Source: a virus. From it: 64,000 nucleotides of DNA. The notes under the pieces were generated by a model. It was not told where the DNA came from and made no database searches. It worked only from the letters and a program-made list of their open reading frames with translations. The first letter of the stretch is position 1; each line of letters begins with the position of its first letter. Shown one piece after another: positions 1-7,125 of this stretch. The position numbers and the translations under genes were made by a program. The stretch covers positions 103,437-167,436 of IMG/VR virus record IMGVR_UViG_3300024299_000645; one strand, written 5' to 3'.

Positions 1-2
1 GG

Positions 3-326
3 AAGCGTATTGAGAGTTTACAATACATTTTTCGTGAAGATTGTTCGAACATCATGTCAGATGATTCGAATGAGTTCAATGCTTTATTTGAAGTAGTAGA
101 TGGACAACATCCACCTATTCTTCGTTATGCTTTAGCGAAAAAAATAAACATTGAATCTTTTATCATCCTAGATGATATTTTATGTTTCATACCCAAATTT
201 AATAGAGATCTTCAGGACCCAATCGTGTGGCCGGACTACTATAAGAAGTGTGTGAAATATAAGCCATTCTTTACTCATGAATTTGAAGCAAGCAGAAAAA
301 GCTTGAAAAAAGTTCTTGACATTTAA
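3..326 (+). CDS. 59: gp59 helicase loader, C-terminal part (5' end outside window)
   Basis: The reading frame is open from the first complete codon at base 3, so the gene begins before the window and only about 107 C-terminal residues are present; the ATG at 54 is internal. The segment INIESFIILDDILCF followed by a VWPDYYKK block lines up with the C-terminal helical half of T4 gp59 (FETFILLDSFLN, LVWNNYSIK). gp59 loads the gp41 replicative helicase onto gp32-coated DNA at forks. It lies directly upstream of gene 32, its functional partner. The last codons overlap the -35 element of the gene 32 promoter. The assignment rests on remembered alignment over a partial protein. Confidence 0.72.
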   Translation, partial: KRIESLQYIFREDCSNIMSDDSNEFNALFEVVDGQHPPILRYALAKKINIESFIILDDILCFIPKFNRDLQDPIVWPDYYKKCVKYKPFFTHEFEASRKSLKKVLDI

Positions 327-344
327 TAAAGAATGTTATATAAT
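316..344 (+). promoter_or_regulatory. Consensus sigma70-type promoter for gene 32
   Basis: TTGACA (316-321), a 17-base spacer and TATAAT (339-344) match the bacterial housekeeping consensus perfectly. The -35 box overlaps the gp59 stop codon. Transcription would start near 351, leaving a 60-base AT-rich leader before the gp32 ATG at 411. It suggests early expression of gp32 by unmodified host polymerase. Confidence 0.85.
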
Positions 345-410
345 ATATGTTATATTATGATTAAGTGAATAAAGCGTATACAACGAAACAAAGCAGTTAT
401 AAGGAGAAAT

Positions 411-1346
411 ATGTCGTTTGCAGATATGAAGAAAAAAAGAGGTTCCTCATTAAGCCACCTCAGCGAAGAGCTTAATAAAATCAACAATCCCGGATTTGGT
501 GTAGATGAACGTTTTTGGAAAGCCGACTTAGATAAGGCTGGAAACGGTTATGCAGTCATCAGATTCTTGCCCCCTATTGAAGGAGAAGATCTTCCTTGGG
601 TTCGTGTTTTCAATCATGGTTTTCAAGGACCAGGTGGATGGTATATTGAAAACAGTCTTACTACTCTTGGTAAGAAGGATCCAGTTTCTGAATATAATTC
701 AGGTCTTTGGGCTACAGGTGTAGAAGCGAATAAAGATATTGTTCGTAAACAGAAAAGACGTTTGACTTATTATGCCAATATTATGGTAGTTGAAGATTCA
801 AAGCGTCCTGAAAATGAAGGGAAAGTTTTCCTTTTTAAATTCGGGAAGAAGATCTTTGATAAAGTCAATGATCAGATGAATCCTCAGTTTGAGGACGAAA
901 CACCTGTTAATCCTTTTGATTTCTGGGAAGGAGCGAACTTCAAATTGAAGATTCGTAAGGTAGAAGGCTTTACAAATTATGATAAAGCTGAATTTGCTGC
1001 TCCTACACCATTGTCAGAAAATGACGAAGACATGGAAAGGATTTGGAAACAACAGTATTCACTTCAAGACTTTTTGAAGCCTGATAACTTCAAGTCATAT
1101 GAAGAATTATCCTCACGTTTAAATAAAGTTCTTGGTAAAGGAATTGATCCTTCCATGCAGAGAGCTGAAGATACAGTGATAGGTCCTGTTGATCATACTA
1201 GTGTACCTTTTGATGGTGGAGTTCCTAATAGGCCTGCACCGCAACCAACTGTAAGTGCTCAAAATGATAATTTGGATCAGGGTAGTATGGATTCTGGAGA
1301 AGGAGATACTCTTTCTTACTTTGCTAAATTAGCTGAAGAAGAATAA
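411..1346 (+). CDS. 32: gp32 single-stranded DNA-binding protein
   Basis: This 311-residue protein (T4 gp32 has 301) follows the T4 gp32 plan. It has a basic N-terminus, then a core with NGYAVIRFLPP, NHGFQGPGGWYIE and ENEGKVFLFKFGKKIFDKV, and an acidic, flexible C-terminal tail ending GDTLSYFAKLAEEE. It coats ssDNA in replication, recombination and repair and contacts gp59, UvsY and the polymerase through the acidic tail. The T4 zinc ligands Cys77, Cys87 and Cys90 appear replaced: the aligned segment reads ENSLTTLGKKDPVSEY with no cysteine, while the His of NHGF remains. AAGGAG lies six bases before the ATG. A terminator follows immediately. Confidence 0.96.
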   Translation: MSFADMKKKRGSSLSHLSEELNKINNPGFGVDERFWKADLDKAGNGYAVIRFLPPIEGEDLPWVRVFNHGFQGPGGWYIENSLTTLGKKDPVSEYNSGLWATGVEANKDIVRKQKRRLTYYANIMVVEDSKRPENEGKVFLFKFGKKIFDKVNDQMNPQFEDETPVNPFDFWEGANFKLKIRKVEGFTNYDKAEFAAPTPLSENDEDMERIWKQQYSLQDFLKPDNFKSYEELSSRLNKVLGKGIDPSMQRAEDTVIGPVDHTSVPFDGGVPNRPAPQPTVSAQNDNLDQGSMDSGEGDTLSYFAKLAEEE

Positions 1347-1357
1347 TCATTCATTTA

Positions 1358-1387
1358 GTGGTCATCTACTGGGTGACCACCTTTTTC
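1358..1387 (+). terminator. Rho-independent terminator after gene 32
   Basis: Perfect stem GTGGTCA (1358-1364) / TGACCAC (1374-1380) with a 9-base loop, followed by CTTTTTC. It lacks a T-run on the opposite strand, so it should act on rightward transcripts only. The right half of the stem and the T-run lie inside the 3' end of the tape measure gene that converges from the other strand. Confidence 0.85.
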
Positions 1388-3669
1388 AATGAATCTTTTC
1401 GTGAACTAGTATCAAGGTCAGTCTGGAGGACGATGCCTTCGGTTTTGGTGGTGACTACTGAATTATCTACTACATTTACTGGTTGTCTATCTCTTTCTTG
1501 TCTTGCTAATTCCCTCTCTTCTTTTCTTTTTCTCTCCTCGGCCGCCACAAGTCTTTTATATGCTTCTGGATCATCTTTTTCCATTTTAGCCATTTGGTAA
1601 TGTTTTGAATCTTTACCGAAAATTCCTTTGGCTGCCTTTTTCCCTAAAAATCCCATATCCATCATCAACCTCGCAATAAATTGGGGAATTCTTCGGACGA
1701 AGGCAAAGACTGGTTCTAGAACATGATCGTAAATTGCATCGGTTGCCATTGTAAATAATTTTTTGATACCAGTAAATAAAGAAAAGTTACCATCTTTATC
1801 TCTTAGATTTTTATCAATAAATGCTACTGCATTTTTAAAATCGAATTTTTTTAATATCCAAGCAACTGCTTCACCTAATAGGTTTGGTATAGCAAACAAT
1901 ACATCGTCGAATACAGACTCTATACCGGCCCCTATTGCGCCTGTAATACCACCTTCTTTATATCCATCTACAATATTACTTATTACATCAAACGCAGAAA
2001 AAAGGAACCCAATAGGAATGAATACCTTACCAATAACTTTTGCGATCTTACCTACAAAACCTAAAATGTCTTTTAAGGGTTTGATCCAATCAGTTAAAGG
2101 AGCAATTATACCTGAAAACGTTTTTGCGGCTTTTGTAAGAATGCCGTCTTTAGGTCCGAATGCACCTTTGAATGAATCTCTAAAAGAATTAAAAGTTTTA
2201 ATTGGATGAGCTAATGCTTCTGCATTTAAAAATCCAAGAGCACCAAAGTTAAGTACGTTTACTAATTTGAAAAACCCTTTAGTAATTTTTAACATAGTAC
2301 CAAAGATATTATCAATGGCAGTTAAGAATCCAGTCTTTACTTGCATCAACTTACTACCTTCAGCAAACATTGGCATCTTAAAGAATGCTCCAAACCTTGT
2401 ACTAAATCCTGCTTTTGCTTTTACTATGCCTTCAGCAACATCATCACCTATATTGAAAATTTTAGTTTTCAATTTAGAAAACATACCTTGTTTTTTAATG
2501 ACAAGGTCATCAACTTTTGCAGGATCTAATCCTAACATTTTTATAATACTGGAGTTGAATTTTGTTTTAGCTAGTTTACCTGCATCTGCCGCTTCGTCAC
2601 TTATTTCTAATATATTAGCGTGCTTCTTCAAGAACTTTATTTTAGCTGCGTCGGATAATCCTTCTGCATCAGCAGCAAAAGCCAACATCTTAGATTGGGA
2701 TTTTAGAAACTTTAGTTTATCTTTTTGAATACCGTCAGTATGGTCAGCCATCCATGCTAACATTTTAGATTGCTTTTTCAAAAAGCCGGCTTTATCAGCA
2801 GCGGACATATCTTCAGCTGTATTCATCCACTTCAACATATTCGTCTGAGCATTGAAGAACTTCAATTTATTTGCATCTGTTAATTTTTCAGCATCAGTAG
2901 CCCATGAAGCTAGTCTACCTAGAGTTTTAGTAAAGTTGTTTTTTTGAGCGAGCGCAAATTTGTCTGTGTCTGGGCCAAATTTTAAAAACTTTCCTATATC
3001 ATCTGCAAATCCAGCCTTTTGTTTAGCAAGTTCATTAGGAAATTTTTGTTCAAAACCAAAGTACTTTTTTAAATTAAACCACATACCACTTTTGGTTTTT
3101 CCTAAATCTTTAACATCTCCAGGAGGAAATCCTAAGGCACCTTTGATTTTATCAAAAAAAGATGTCCTATGAATTTTCATATTATCAAGTAATTTTGTGA
3201 ACTGATCGCCAGTAAAAAAAGCTGTTATCGAATCTTTAAATAATGCTAATCCGGCTATAGCCGCACCGCCGAGTCCGGCAGCTAATCCACCCCAACTAAA
3301 ATCTAAGCCACCTAAGGATGGTGCTCCACCTCCTCCACCACCTTTATCTTTATCTTTAGCTAAACGAGCGGCTTCCATTGCTGCTTCTAATCGCTTTCGT
3401 TCAGCATCTTTAATAAAGTCAAGGTATTCAGCAAAGAGATCGGCAGTTCTAAATGTGTTAGCTTCGACTGATTGTAATAAATTATTACTCATATCGCCCA
3501 TGCGAATTGAGTTAGACCAATATTGTGTCTGCGCATCAAATGAATCTTTCATTTGATTTACAAACATGCCGCTAGAAATAGCATCTGCTCCTAATTGTGA
3601 AGACACCTCATCTTGCCATTTTTTACGGGCAGCATGTTCTTTTGGATCTGTTTTTACTGTCTCAGCCAT
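1366..3669 (-). CDS. Tape measure protein (gp29-like)
   Basis: A 767-residue, helix-rich protein directly downstream of gp26/gp51. It has a Gly-rich linker (about residues 110-118), a hydrophobic stretch (about 129-144), a Lys/Phe-rich middle, further hydrophobic segments near 570-650 and a charged C-terminal coiled coil. Residues 246-370 are five tandem 25-residue repeats, each starting with Phe and carrying a conserved ML or LA core. Position, size, helicity and repeats fit the tail-length ruler; T4 gp29 (590 aa) is the functional equivalent, but I see no strong sequence match to it. The ATG at 3669 overlaps the stop of the -1-frame gp51-like ORF by eight bases, so the two are translationally coupled. 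Confidence 0.78.
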   Translation of the reverse strand: MAETVKTDPKEHAARKKWQDEVSSQLGADAISSGMFVNQMKDSFDAQTQYWSNSIRMGDMSNNLLQSVEANTFRTADLFAEYLDFIKDAERKRLEAAMEAARLAKDKDKGGGGGGAPSLGGLDFSWGGLAAGLGGAAIAGLALFKDSITAFFTGDQFTKLLDNMKIHRTSFFDKIKGALGFPPGDVKDLGKTKSGMWFNLKKYFGFEQKFPNELAKQKAGFADDIGKFLKFGPDTDKFALAQKNNFTKTLGRLASWATDAEKLTDANKLKFFNAQTNMLKWMNTAEDMSAADKAGFLKKQSKMLAWMADHTDGIQKDKLKFLKSQSKMLAFAADAEGLSDAAKIKFLKKHANILEISDEAADAGKLAKTKFNSSIIKMLGLDPAKVDDLVIKKQGMFSKLKTKIFNIGDDVAEGIVKAKAGFSTRFGAFFKMPMFAEGSKLMQVKTGFLTAIDNIFGTMLKITKGFFKLVNVLNFGALGFLNAEALAHPIKTFNSFRDSFKGAFGPKDGILTKAAKTFSGIIAPLTDWIKPLKDILGFVGKIAKVIGKVFIPIGFLFSAFDVISNIVDGYKEGGITGAIGAGIESVFDDVLFAIPNLLGEAVAWILKKFDFKNAVAFIDKNLRDKDGNFSLFTGIKKLFTMATDAIYDHVLEPVFAFVRRIPQFIARLMMDMGFLGKKAAKGIFGKDSKHYQMAKMEKDDPEAYKRLVAAEERKRKEERELARQERDRQPVNVVDNSVVTTKTEGIVLQTDLDTSSRKDSLKKVVTQ
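2560..2934 (-). repeat. Five tandem 75-base (25-residue) repeats in the tape measure gene
   Basis: Residues 246-270, 271-295, 296-320, 321-345 and 346-370 of the tape measure protein share one register: F-L-K-x-Q-S-K-M-L-A-W, then an acidic turn, then an Ala/Asp/Lys-rich end. All five units are exactly 25 residues long. The DNA is diverged between units, so the repeat is old rather than a recent slippage product. Confidence 0.85.
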
Positions 3670-3856
3670 GTCTTTGTCTTTCTTCTTCCATACGTTGATT
3701 TTCTTCTTCTATATGTTCAATTAAGAGGGCAATATAAAGGTCTCTTTCGTAACACATCATATTTTCTATCTCAGTCAAACTCCATTTATGATTCTGTATT
3801 AGAGAAAAAATGGTTTTATAATAGTTAACTAAACTATTGTGACTGAGTATTAACCG
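3662..3856 (-). CDS. 51: gp51-like tail assembly ORF read in the -1 frame (frameshift extension of gp26)
   Basis: This 64-codon frame has no ATG, GTG or TTG near its 5' end. It is open only back to a TAA inside gp26, and the first possible start (a TTG) lies after conserved-looking sequence. The product contains NHKWSLTEIENM and CYERDLYIALLIEHI and ends in an acidic/basic helix, which resembles the short gp51 hub assembly proteins of T4-like marine phages. It follows the slippery heptamer at 3862-3856 in the -1 frame, so it is probably made only as a gp26-gp51 fusion of about 303 residues. Its stop overlaps the tape measure start. The coordinates give the first codon read after the slip. Confidence 0.72.
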   Translation of the reverse strand, partial: RLILSHNSLVNYYKTIFSLIQNHKWSLTEIENMMCYERDLYIALLIEHIEEENQRMEEERQRHG

Positions 3857-4572
3857 AAAAAAGCCTGTAGCCCCTCCAAGGCTACCTTGTCTTTTTTACC
3901 ACATTTTTCGCACTGCCAAGATACTTCATGTCTTAATTTAGGCATGGTATTAAAATAAGCAACAATCTTACCAAATTGATTTTGATTTAGACTGTAAATA
4001 AAATCTTCTAATTCTTGTTCGGTACTATTTTTAATATCATGATATTCTTCTTTATCATATATTCCAGCAATACATGCTTTGGTAATTTGAAAGATAGAAT
4101 CCATTTGAGATTCCTCTGCTGGTCTTGTCATTCTATCAATATCTGGATATCTTAATTGCACTGATATTTTATCATCAAGTTTAACCAGATCTTTATGGTC
4201 TTTATTAATATGTAATTTAATATCATTACAATTAATTTCAACTTGTGTGGTGCCATTACACCCATCTTTTTCATCAGCTGTTGGGTGTCTCATCCCAACT
4301 GTTATCAATTCACCTACTGAGCGCGCTCGTAAATTTAAAAATAACATTTCAACATCAAATGCTGGTAGGTCATTTGTAACAAGATCCTCATCAAGGCAAC
4401 AATTTTTAATAATTTGTTTAGTTGCAGTGACAATATCTTGCGTATCTCCACCTTCAAGTGCTGTTAATAAAATCTTTTCTTCTTTAACAAGAAAAGGTCT
4501 ATATTTAACCGGCCTATCTACGCTATGTAATTTGATCGTATAGGTCGGATTATCTATTACTGGTAAACTCAT
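3850..4572 (-). CDS. 26: gp26 baseplate hub / tail assembly chaperone
   Basis: A 240-residue protein of the T4 gp26 family. It has an N-terminal β-type segment with YRPFLVKEEKILLTALE, a VEMLFLNLRARSVGE helix and a C-terminal CxxC pair (WQCEKCGKKDK) that may bind zinc. In T4, gp26 acts with gp51 in hub assembly. The order gp26, gp51, tape measure mirrors the G, GT, tape measure order of other long-tailed phages, so a tape-measure chaperone role is likely. The last codons carry a slippery heptamer (see the frameshift feature), so a second, longer product is expected. It follows the tube-like gene with a 20-base gap. Confidence 0.85.
   Translation of the reverse strand: MSLPVIDNPTYTIKLHSVDRPVKYRPFLVKEEKILLTALEGGDTQDIVTATKQIIKNCCLDEDLVTNDLPAFDVEMLFLNLRARSVGELITVGMRHPTADEKDGCNGTTQVEINCNDIKLHINKDHKDLVKLDDKISVQLRYPDIDRMTRPAEESQMDSIFQITKACIAGIYDKEEYHDIKNSTEQELEDFIYSLNQNQFGKIVAYFNTMPKLRHEVSWQCEKCGKKDKVALEGLQAFFG
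3856..3877 (-). promoter_or_regulatory. Probable programmed -1 ribosomal frameshift signal
   Basis: In gp26 codon phase the minus strand reads T TTT TTC (3862-3856), a canonical slippery heptamer, three codons from the gp26 stop. GGAGGGG (3877-3871) lies eight bases upstream of the heptamer, the distance at which an internal Shine-Dalgarno stimulates -1 slipping in dnaX. A weak AT-rich hairpin (AATAGTT/AACTATT, 3838-3820) lies downstream. Confidence 0.75.
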
Positions 4573-4592
4573 AATATCTCCAATTCAATAAA

Positions 4593-5120
4593 TTATATCG
4601 TGGTCCATTTATGACATGCAAAGCTCACATTAAACTGACCAAGTGTGTTATTTGAATCCCATCCTAACGTGGTGGCATCAACGTTTATTGGGAATGTATC
4701 CATATATTTAGTACCTGTTGTTGCTTCTTCTTCACTAATCGATTCATTGGATTGATCAAATGCCAACACAGTTATATCGCCTTTATAATCATCAAAATAT
4801 TTCATATTTCCGGTTTCAGTTGGAACACAAAAATCCATCCATTTAATAAAAAAGTTTCTGGCTTCCCATGCATTAGTAATGATAAATTGTAATTGATATT
4901 CAGTGTAAGTATTTTCTCTTGCCATTTTACGAACAGGGCCATAATGTTTCAAATCTGAAGTAGCTATTGTTCTCGCACCTAAGGGAGCCTGATTACAAAA
5001 GAAAGTAAGTCCTGCAGGCAAATGAACCTTACTCGGTGGTTTTATTTTCGCCACGAATCTATTCATTGGGGCTATACCACCCGCCTCATCCAATTTAGCT
5101 AAAAAATCTGTCGTATTCAT
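4593..5120 (-). CDS. Tail-tube-fold protein (gp19/gp54-like)
   Basis: A 175-residue protein with the GP19-type pattern: LTFFCNQAPLGARTI, a TYTEYQLQFIITN strand, an FFIKWMDF helix and the C-terminal LGWDSNNTLGQFNVSFACHKW. The last motif matches the end of the gp19 and gp54 tube folds (x-L-x-W-x-x-N-x-x-x-x-F-x-V-x-F). T4 gp54 starts the tube on the baseplate. The location upstream of gp26 and the tape measure suggests a tube-initiator or tube-paralogue role rather than the main tube, which is probably one of the genes at 52967 and 53561. Its start overlaps the preceding gene by four bases. The family is reasonably sure, the exact T4 equivalent is not. Confidence 0.6.
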   Translation of the reverse strand: MNTTDFLAKLDEAGGIAPMNRFVAKIKPPSKVHLPAGLTFFCNQAPLGARTIATSDLKHYGPVRKMARENTYTEYQLQFIITNAWEARNFFIKWMDFCVPTETGNMKYFDDYKGDITVLAFDQSNESISEEEATTGTKYMDTFPINVDATTLGWDSNNTLGQFNVSFACHKWTTI

Positions 5121-5722
5121 AAGGTCCTTATCATTGCTTGACTATCCATCCAGACTTCAGATTTATCAGCTTTTCTAAAATCTTCAACAGGTAAATGTAT
5201 TGCTGTAGCCCATTCATCAGCAGGAACATGTATAAATGTGCCTGAAGAGTATGTTATATCGTATTTATGTATGGTTGGTTTAACTTCTTTATATCTAACA
5301 AAAGGTCTTATGTCGCTGTAAGAAATGTCTATATAAGTTCTTGAAGTATCCTCATTTAAATTAATCCGGACAATTAATTTTTTCATCAATGCTTCTCTTA
5401 AATGATGCGGCAGATAATGAAAATTTATTCCTACAAAACCTCTTGACCAAGCTTCAATTGGAATAACTAACGGAAACCTATCATAATATTTTAATTTATT
5501 TTTATGCTTGGGATCATAGTTCATAAAATACATATGACCCATTTGTATTCTGTTTTCGCCTCTAGCTAAACGAGCTTGTTCTCTGGTACCTTCTGATATA
5601 ATTTTATATGGATCTTTAATTCCGCGCGATCTACCGACGGTTAATTCCTGACGAAGGGTATTAAATTTATCCCTCAACCATACAATTGCTTCATCTGCTA
5701 GTTTTGTTAGTTTTAGTGCCAT
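5117..5722 (-). CDS. Conserved T4-like phage protein of unknown function
   Basis: A 201-residue protein between gp4 and a tube-fold gene. The core has GHMYFMNYDPKHKNKLKYYD and RFPLVIPIEAW followed by GFVGINFHYLPHHLREALM. I recognise this layout from marine T4-like phages but do not know its function. It is mixed α/β with a basic N-terminal third and has no signal peptide or membrane segment. Its place next to the head completion nuclease-fold protein gp4 suggests a virion assembly role; the T4 neighbour gp2 (DNA end protector) is a possible functional counterpart, but this is only positional. It begins three bases after the gp4 stop and overlaps the next gene by four bases. Confidence 0.55.
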   Translation of the reverse strand: MALKLTKLADEAIVWLRDKFNTLRQELTVGRSRGIKDPYKIISEGTREQARLARGENRIQMGHMYFMNYDPKHKNKLKYYDRFPLVIPIEAWSRGFVGINFHYLPHHLREALMKKLIVRINLNEDTSRTYIDISYSDIRPFVRYKEVKPTIHKYDITYSSGTFIHVPADEWATAIHLPVEDFRKADKSEVWMDSQAMIRTL

Positions 5723-5725
5723 GTA

Positions 5726-6169
5726 TTATTTAGATAATAATTGATCCTCGGTTAATATAACAAATTTCCAATTTTTCTTTTTGCAAACTGCACTTGCTGC
5801 TTTCCACTTTGCTTCATTAACCCCATATCTTTTCATTTCTAATAAAAATCTACCAGTTTTTCGTTTTCTGCCGGTATCTTTAGGGGGAACAGTTTGTTTC
5901 TTAGGTTTTATTTCAATTAAGGAAATTTCTATAAGACCGTCATGTTTTTTAGTTTTTACCCAAAAGTCTGGATAGTATTTGTGTATTCTTCTATCAAGTG
6001 GGGATCTATATGGAATTACTACTTCTTCACTAGCCCATTTAATAATACTTGGATTCTCATCACAATACACCATAAAGCGTCTTTCCCACAAACTTCTATA
6101 AATTATCTTAGTGGGATCACCTTTATATTTGCTTCGATTTTTAGGTTTATACTTTCCTTTATAAGCCAT
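5726..6169 (-). CDS. 4: gp4 head completion protein
   Basis: A 147-residue protein closely following T4 gp4 (also called gp50/65). The N-terminus has KYKGDPTKIIYRSLWERRFM, then an acidic strand (IIKWASEEVVIPYRSP), a YYPDFWVK strand and LIEIKPKKQTVPPK. The E, D and E-x-K residues in this order are the catalytic pattern of TnsA/Vsr-type endonuclease folds. gp4 completes heads after DNA packaging so that tails can join. It is the first gene of the leftward block, directly behind a minus-strand late promoter at 6211-6204. Confidence 0.9.
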   Translation of the reverse strand: MAYKGKYKPKNRSKYKGDPTKIIYRSLWERRFMVYCDENPSIIKWASEEVVIPYRSPLDRRIHKYYPDFWVKTKKHDGLIEISLIEIKPKKQTVPPKDTGRKRKTGRFLLEMKRYGVNEAKWKAASAVCKKKNWKFVILTEDQLLSK

Positions 6170-6179
6170 ATCAATTCGT

Positions 6180-6187
6180 TATAAATA
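6180..6187 (+). promoter_or_regulatory. T4-type late promoter, rightward (gp48 onward)
   Basis: Exact TATAAATA 47 bases before the gp48 ATG at 6235. It sits back to back with the leftward late promoter at 6204-6211. The two boxes are arranged so that the predicted transcripts overlap at their 5' ends. Confidence 0.8.
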
Positions 6188-6203
6188 ATTTAATATATTA
6201 GGC

Positions 6204-6211
6204 TATTTATA
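6204..6211 (-). promoter_or_regulatory. T4-type late promoter, leftward (gp4 to tape measure)
   Basis: The plus strand reads TATTTATA, i.e. TATAAATA on the minus strand, 35 bases upstream of the gp4 ATG. This is an exact match to the T4 late promoter box used by gp55 RNA polymerase with gp33 and the sliding clamp. It is the only candidate promoter seen for the leftward block. Confidence 0.8.
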
Positions 6212-6234
6212 CAAGAATAACAGGAATTTTTTAC

Positions 6235-7125
6235 ATGGCAATTTCAGACACAGAAAAAAATTTACAATATCCATCTGACTTAATGAAGACAACCGAACAA
6301 CATTGGGTGGAGTTTACGGCCTATCCTGCGCTCTTTGGAGGAAAATATTCTCCAACATCAGATTTTTCAATAGCTCTTCCAATGAGTGCCCAAGCAATGA
6401 TTAGTACTTCTGAAGCTATATACGCTGAACAAGAGGGATTAGGAACCGTATTATCTGAAACGGCCGGTAAGGTTGCAGGTGGTTTAAAGCCATGGTTTAC
6501 ATCGGGCAAAGGCATAGAAAAAAATGTTGCAACTACTTTAGCTGGAATTACAAAGGATATGAATCAAAGTACTGGTGAAAGTGTAGCAGAACATGGCGTC
6601 GCACAAATGATAAGGAAAAATGATTTTTTAAAAAGAGCTGCCGGTGGTTTAAATGTTGCTATTAATCCTAAAATGTCTTTATTATATCAAGGACCTGGAA
6701 AGTTTAGAAAATTTACTTTTGAATTTCCCATGATAGCAAAATCAGCAGGTGAATCGGACATGATACAAGGTATTATAAAGAGATTTAGAATGGCAACATT
6801 ACCAGGTTACACAGATTCTCATGTAACTAACGCCCAGACTTCTACGGGATCCGAAGCAAAAAGAGGAGCCGGATCAAACTTTTTTACATTTCCAAGTAAA
6901 TTCAAAATTCATTTTGGTCACGGTGGAGGAACAGGAAGTTCGCTACAAGGGAAGGAAACACCCTTTAAAATAGCAGATAGTGTATGTAATGCTTGTGTGG
7001 TTAATTATGCCGCTGCCGGTATTCCATTCTTTTTTGAGAATAATCACCCGTTTGAAGTTAAGATGACCCTTACATTTACAGAAACAATAATTATGACCAA
7101 AGAGTTGGTCAATAATGGATTTTAA
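6235..7125 (+). CDS. 48: gp48 baseplate tail-tube cap
   Basis: A 296-residue protein with the gp48 signature: the middle reads DFLKRAAGGLNVAINPKMS then LLYQGPGKFRKFTFEFPMIA, and the C-terminus has a tube-like FFFENNHPFEVKMTLTFTET. T4 gp48 (364 aa) caps the hub and, with gp54, starts tail tube polymerisation. It is the first gene of the long rightward late operon, behind a late promoter. Its stop overlaps the gp53 start (TAATG). Confidence 0.88.
   Translation: MAISDTEKNLQYPSDLMKTTEQHWVEFTAYPALFGGKYSPTSDFSIALPMSAQAMISTSEAIYAEQEGLGTVLSETAGKVAGGLKPWFTSGKGIEKNVATTLAGITKDMNQSTGESVAEHGVAQMIRKNDFLKRAAGGLNVAINPKMSLLYQGPGKFRKFTFEFPMIAKSAGESDMIQGIIKRFRMATLPGYTDSHVTNAQTSTGSEAKRGAGSNFFTFPSKFKIHFGHGGGTGSSLQGKETPFKIADSVCNACVVNYAAAGIPFFFENNHPFEVKMTLTFTETIIMTKELVNNGF

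Noticed and set aside
1358-3172. Several plus-strand frames of 60-150 codons opposite the tape measure gene
   Set aside because: They are antisense shadows of a long, clearly coding minus-strand gene, lack ribosome sites and encode no recognisable domain.
3820-3838. AT-rich hairpin downstream of the slippery site as a frameshift stimulator
   Set aside because: Its stem starts 17 bases after the heptamer, further than usual, and is only A-T rich; noted but not relied on. The internal Shine-Dalgarno is the better stimulator.
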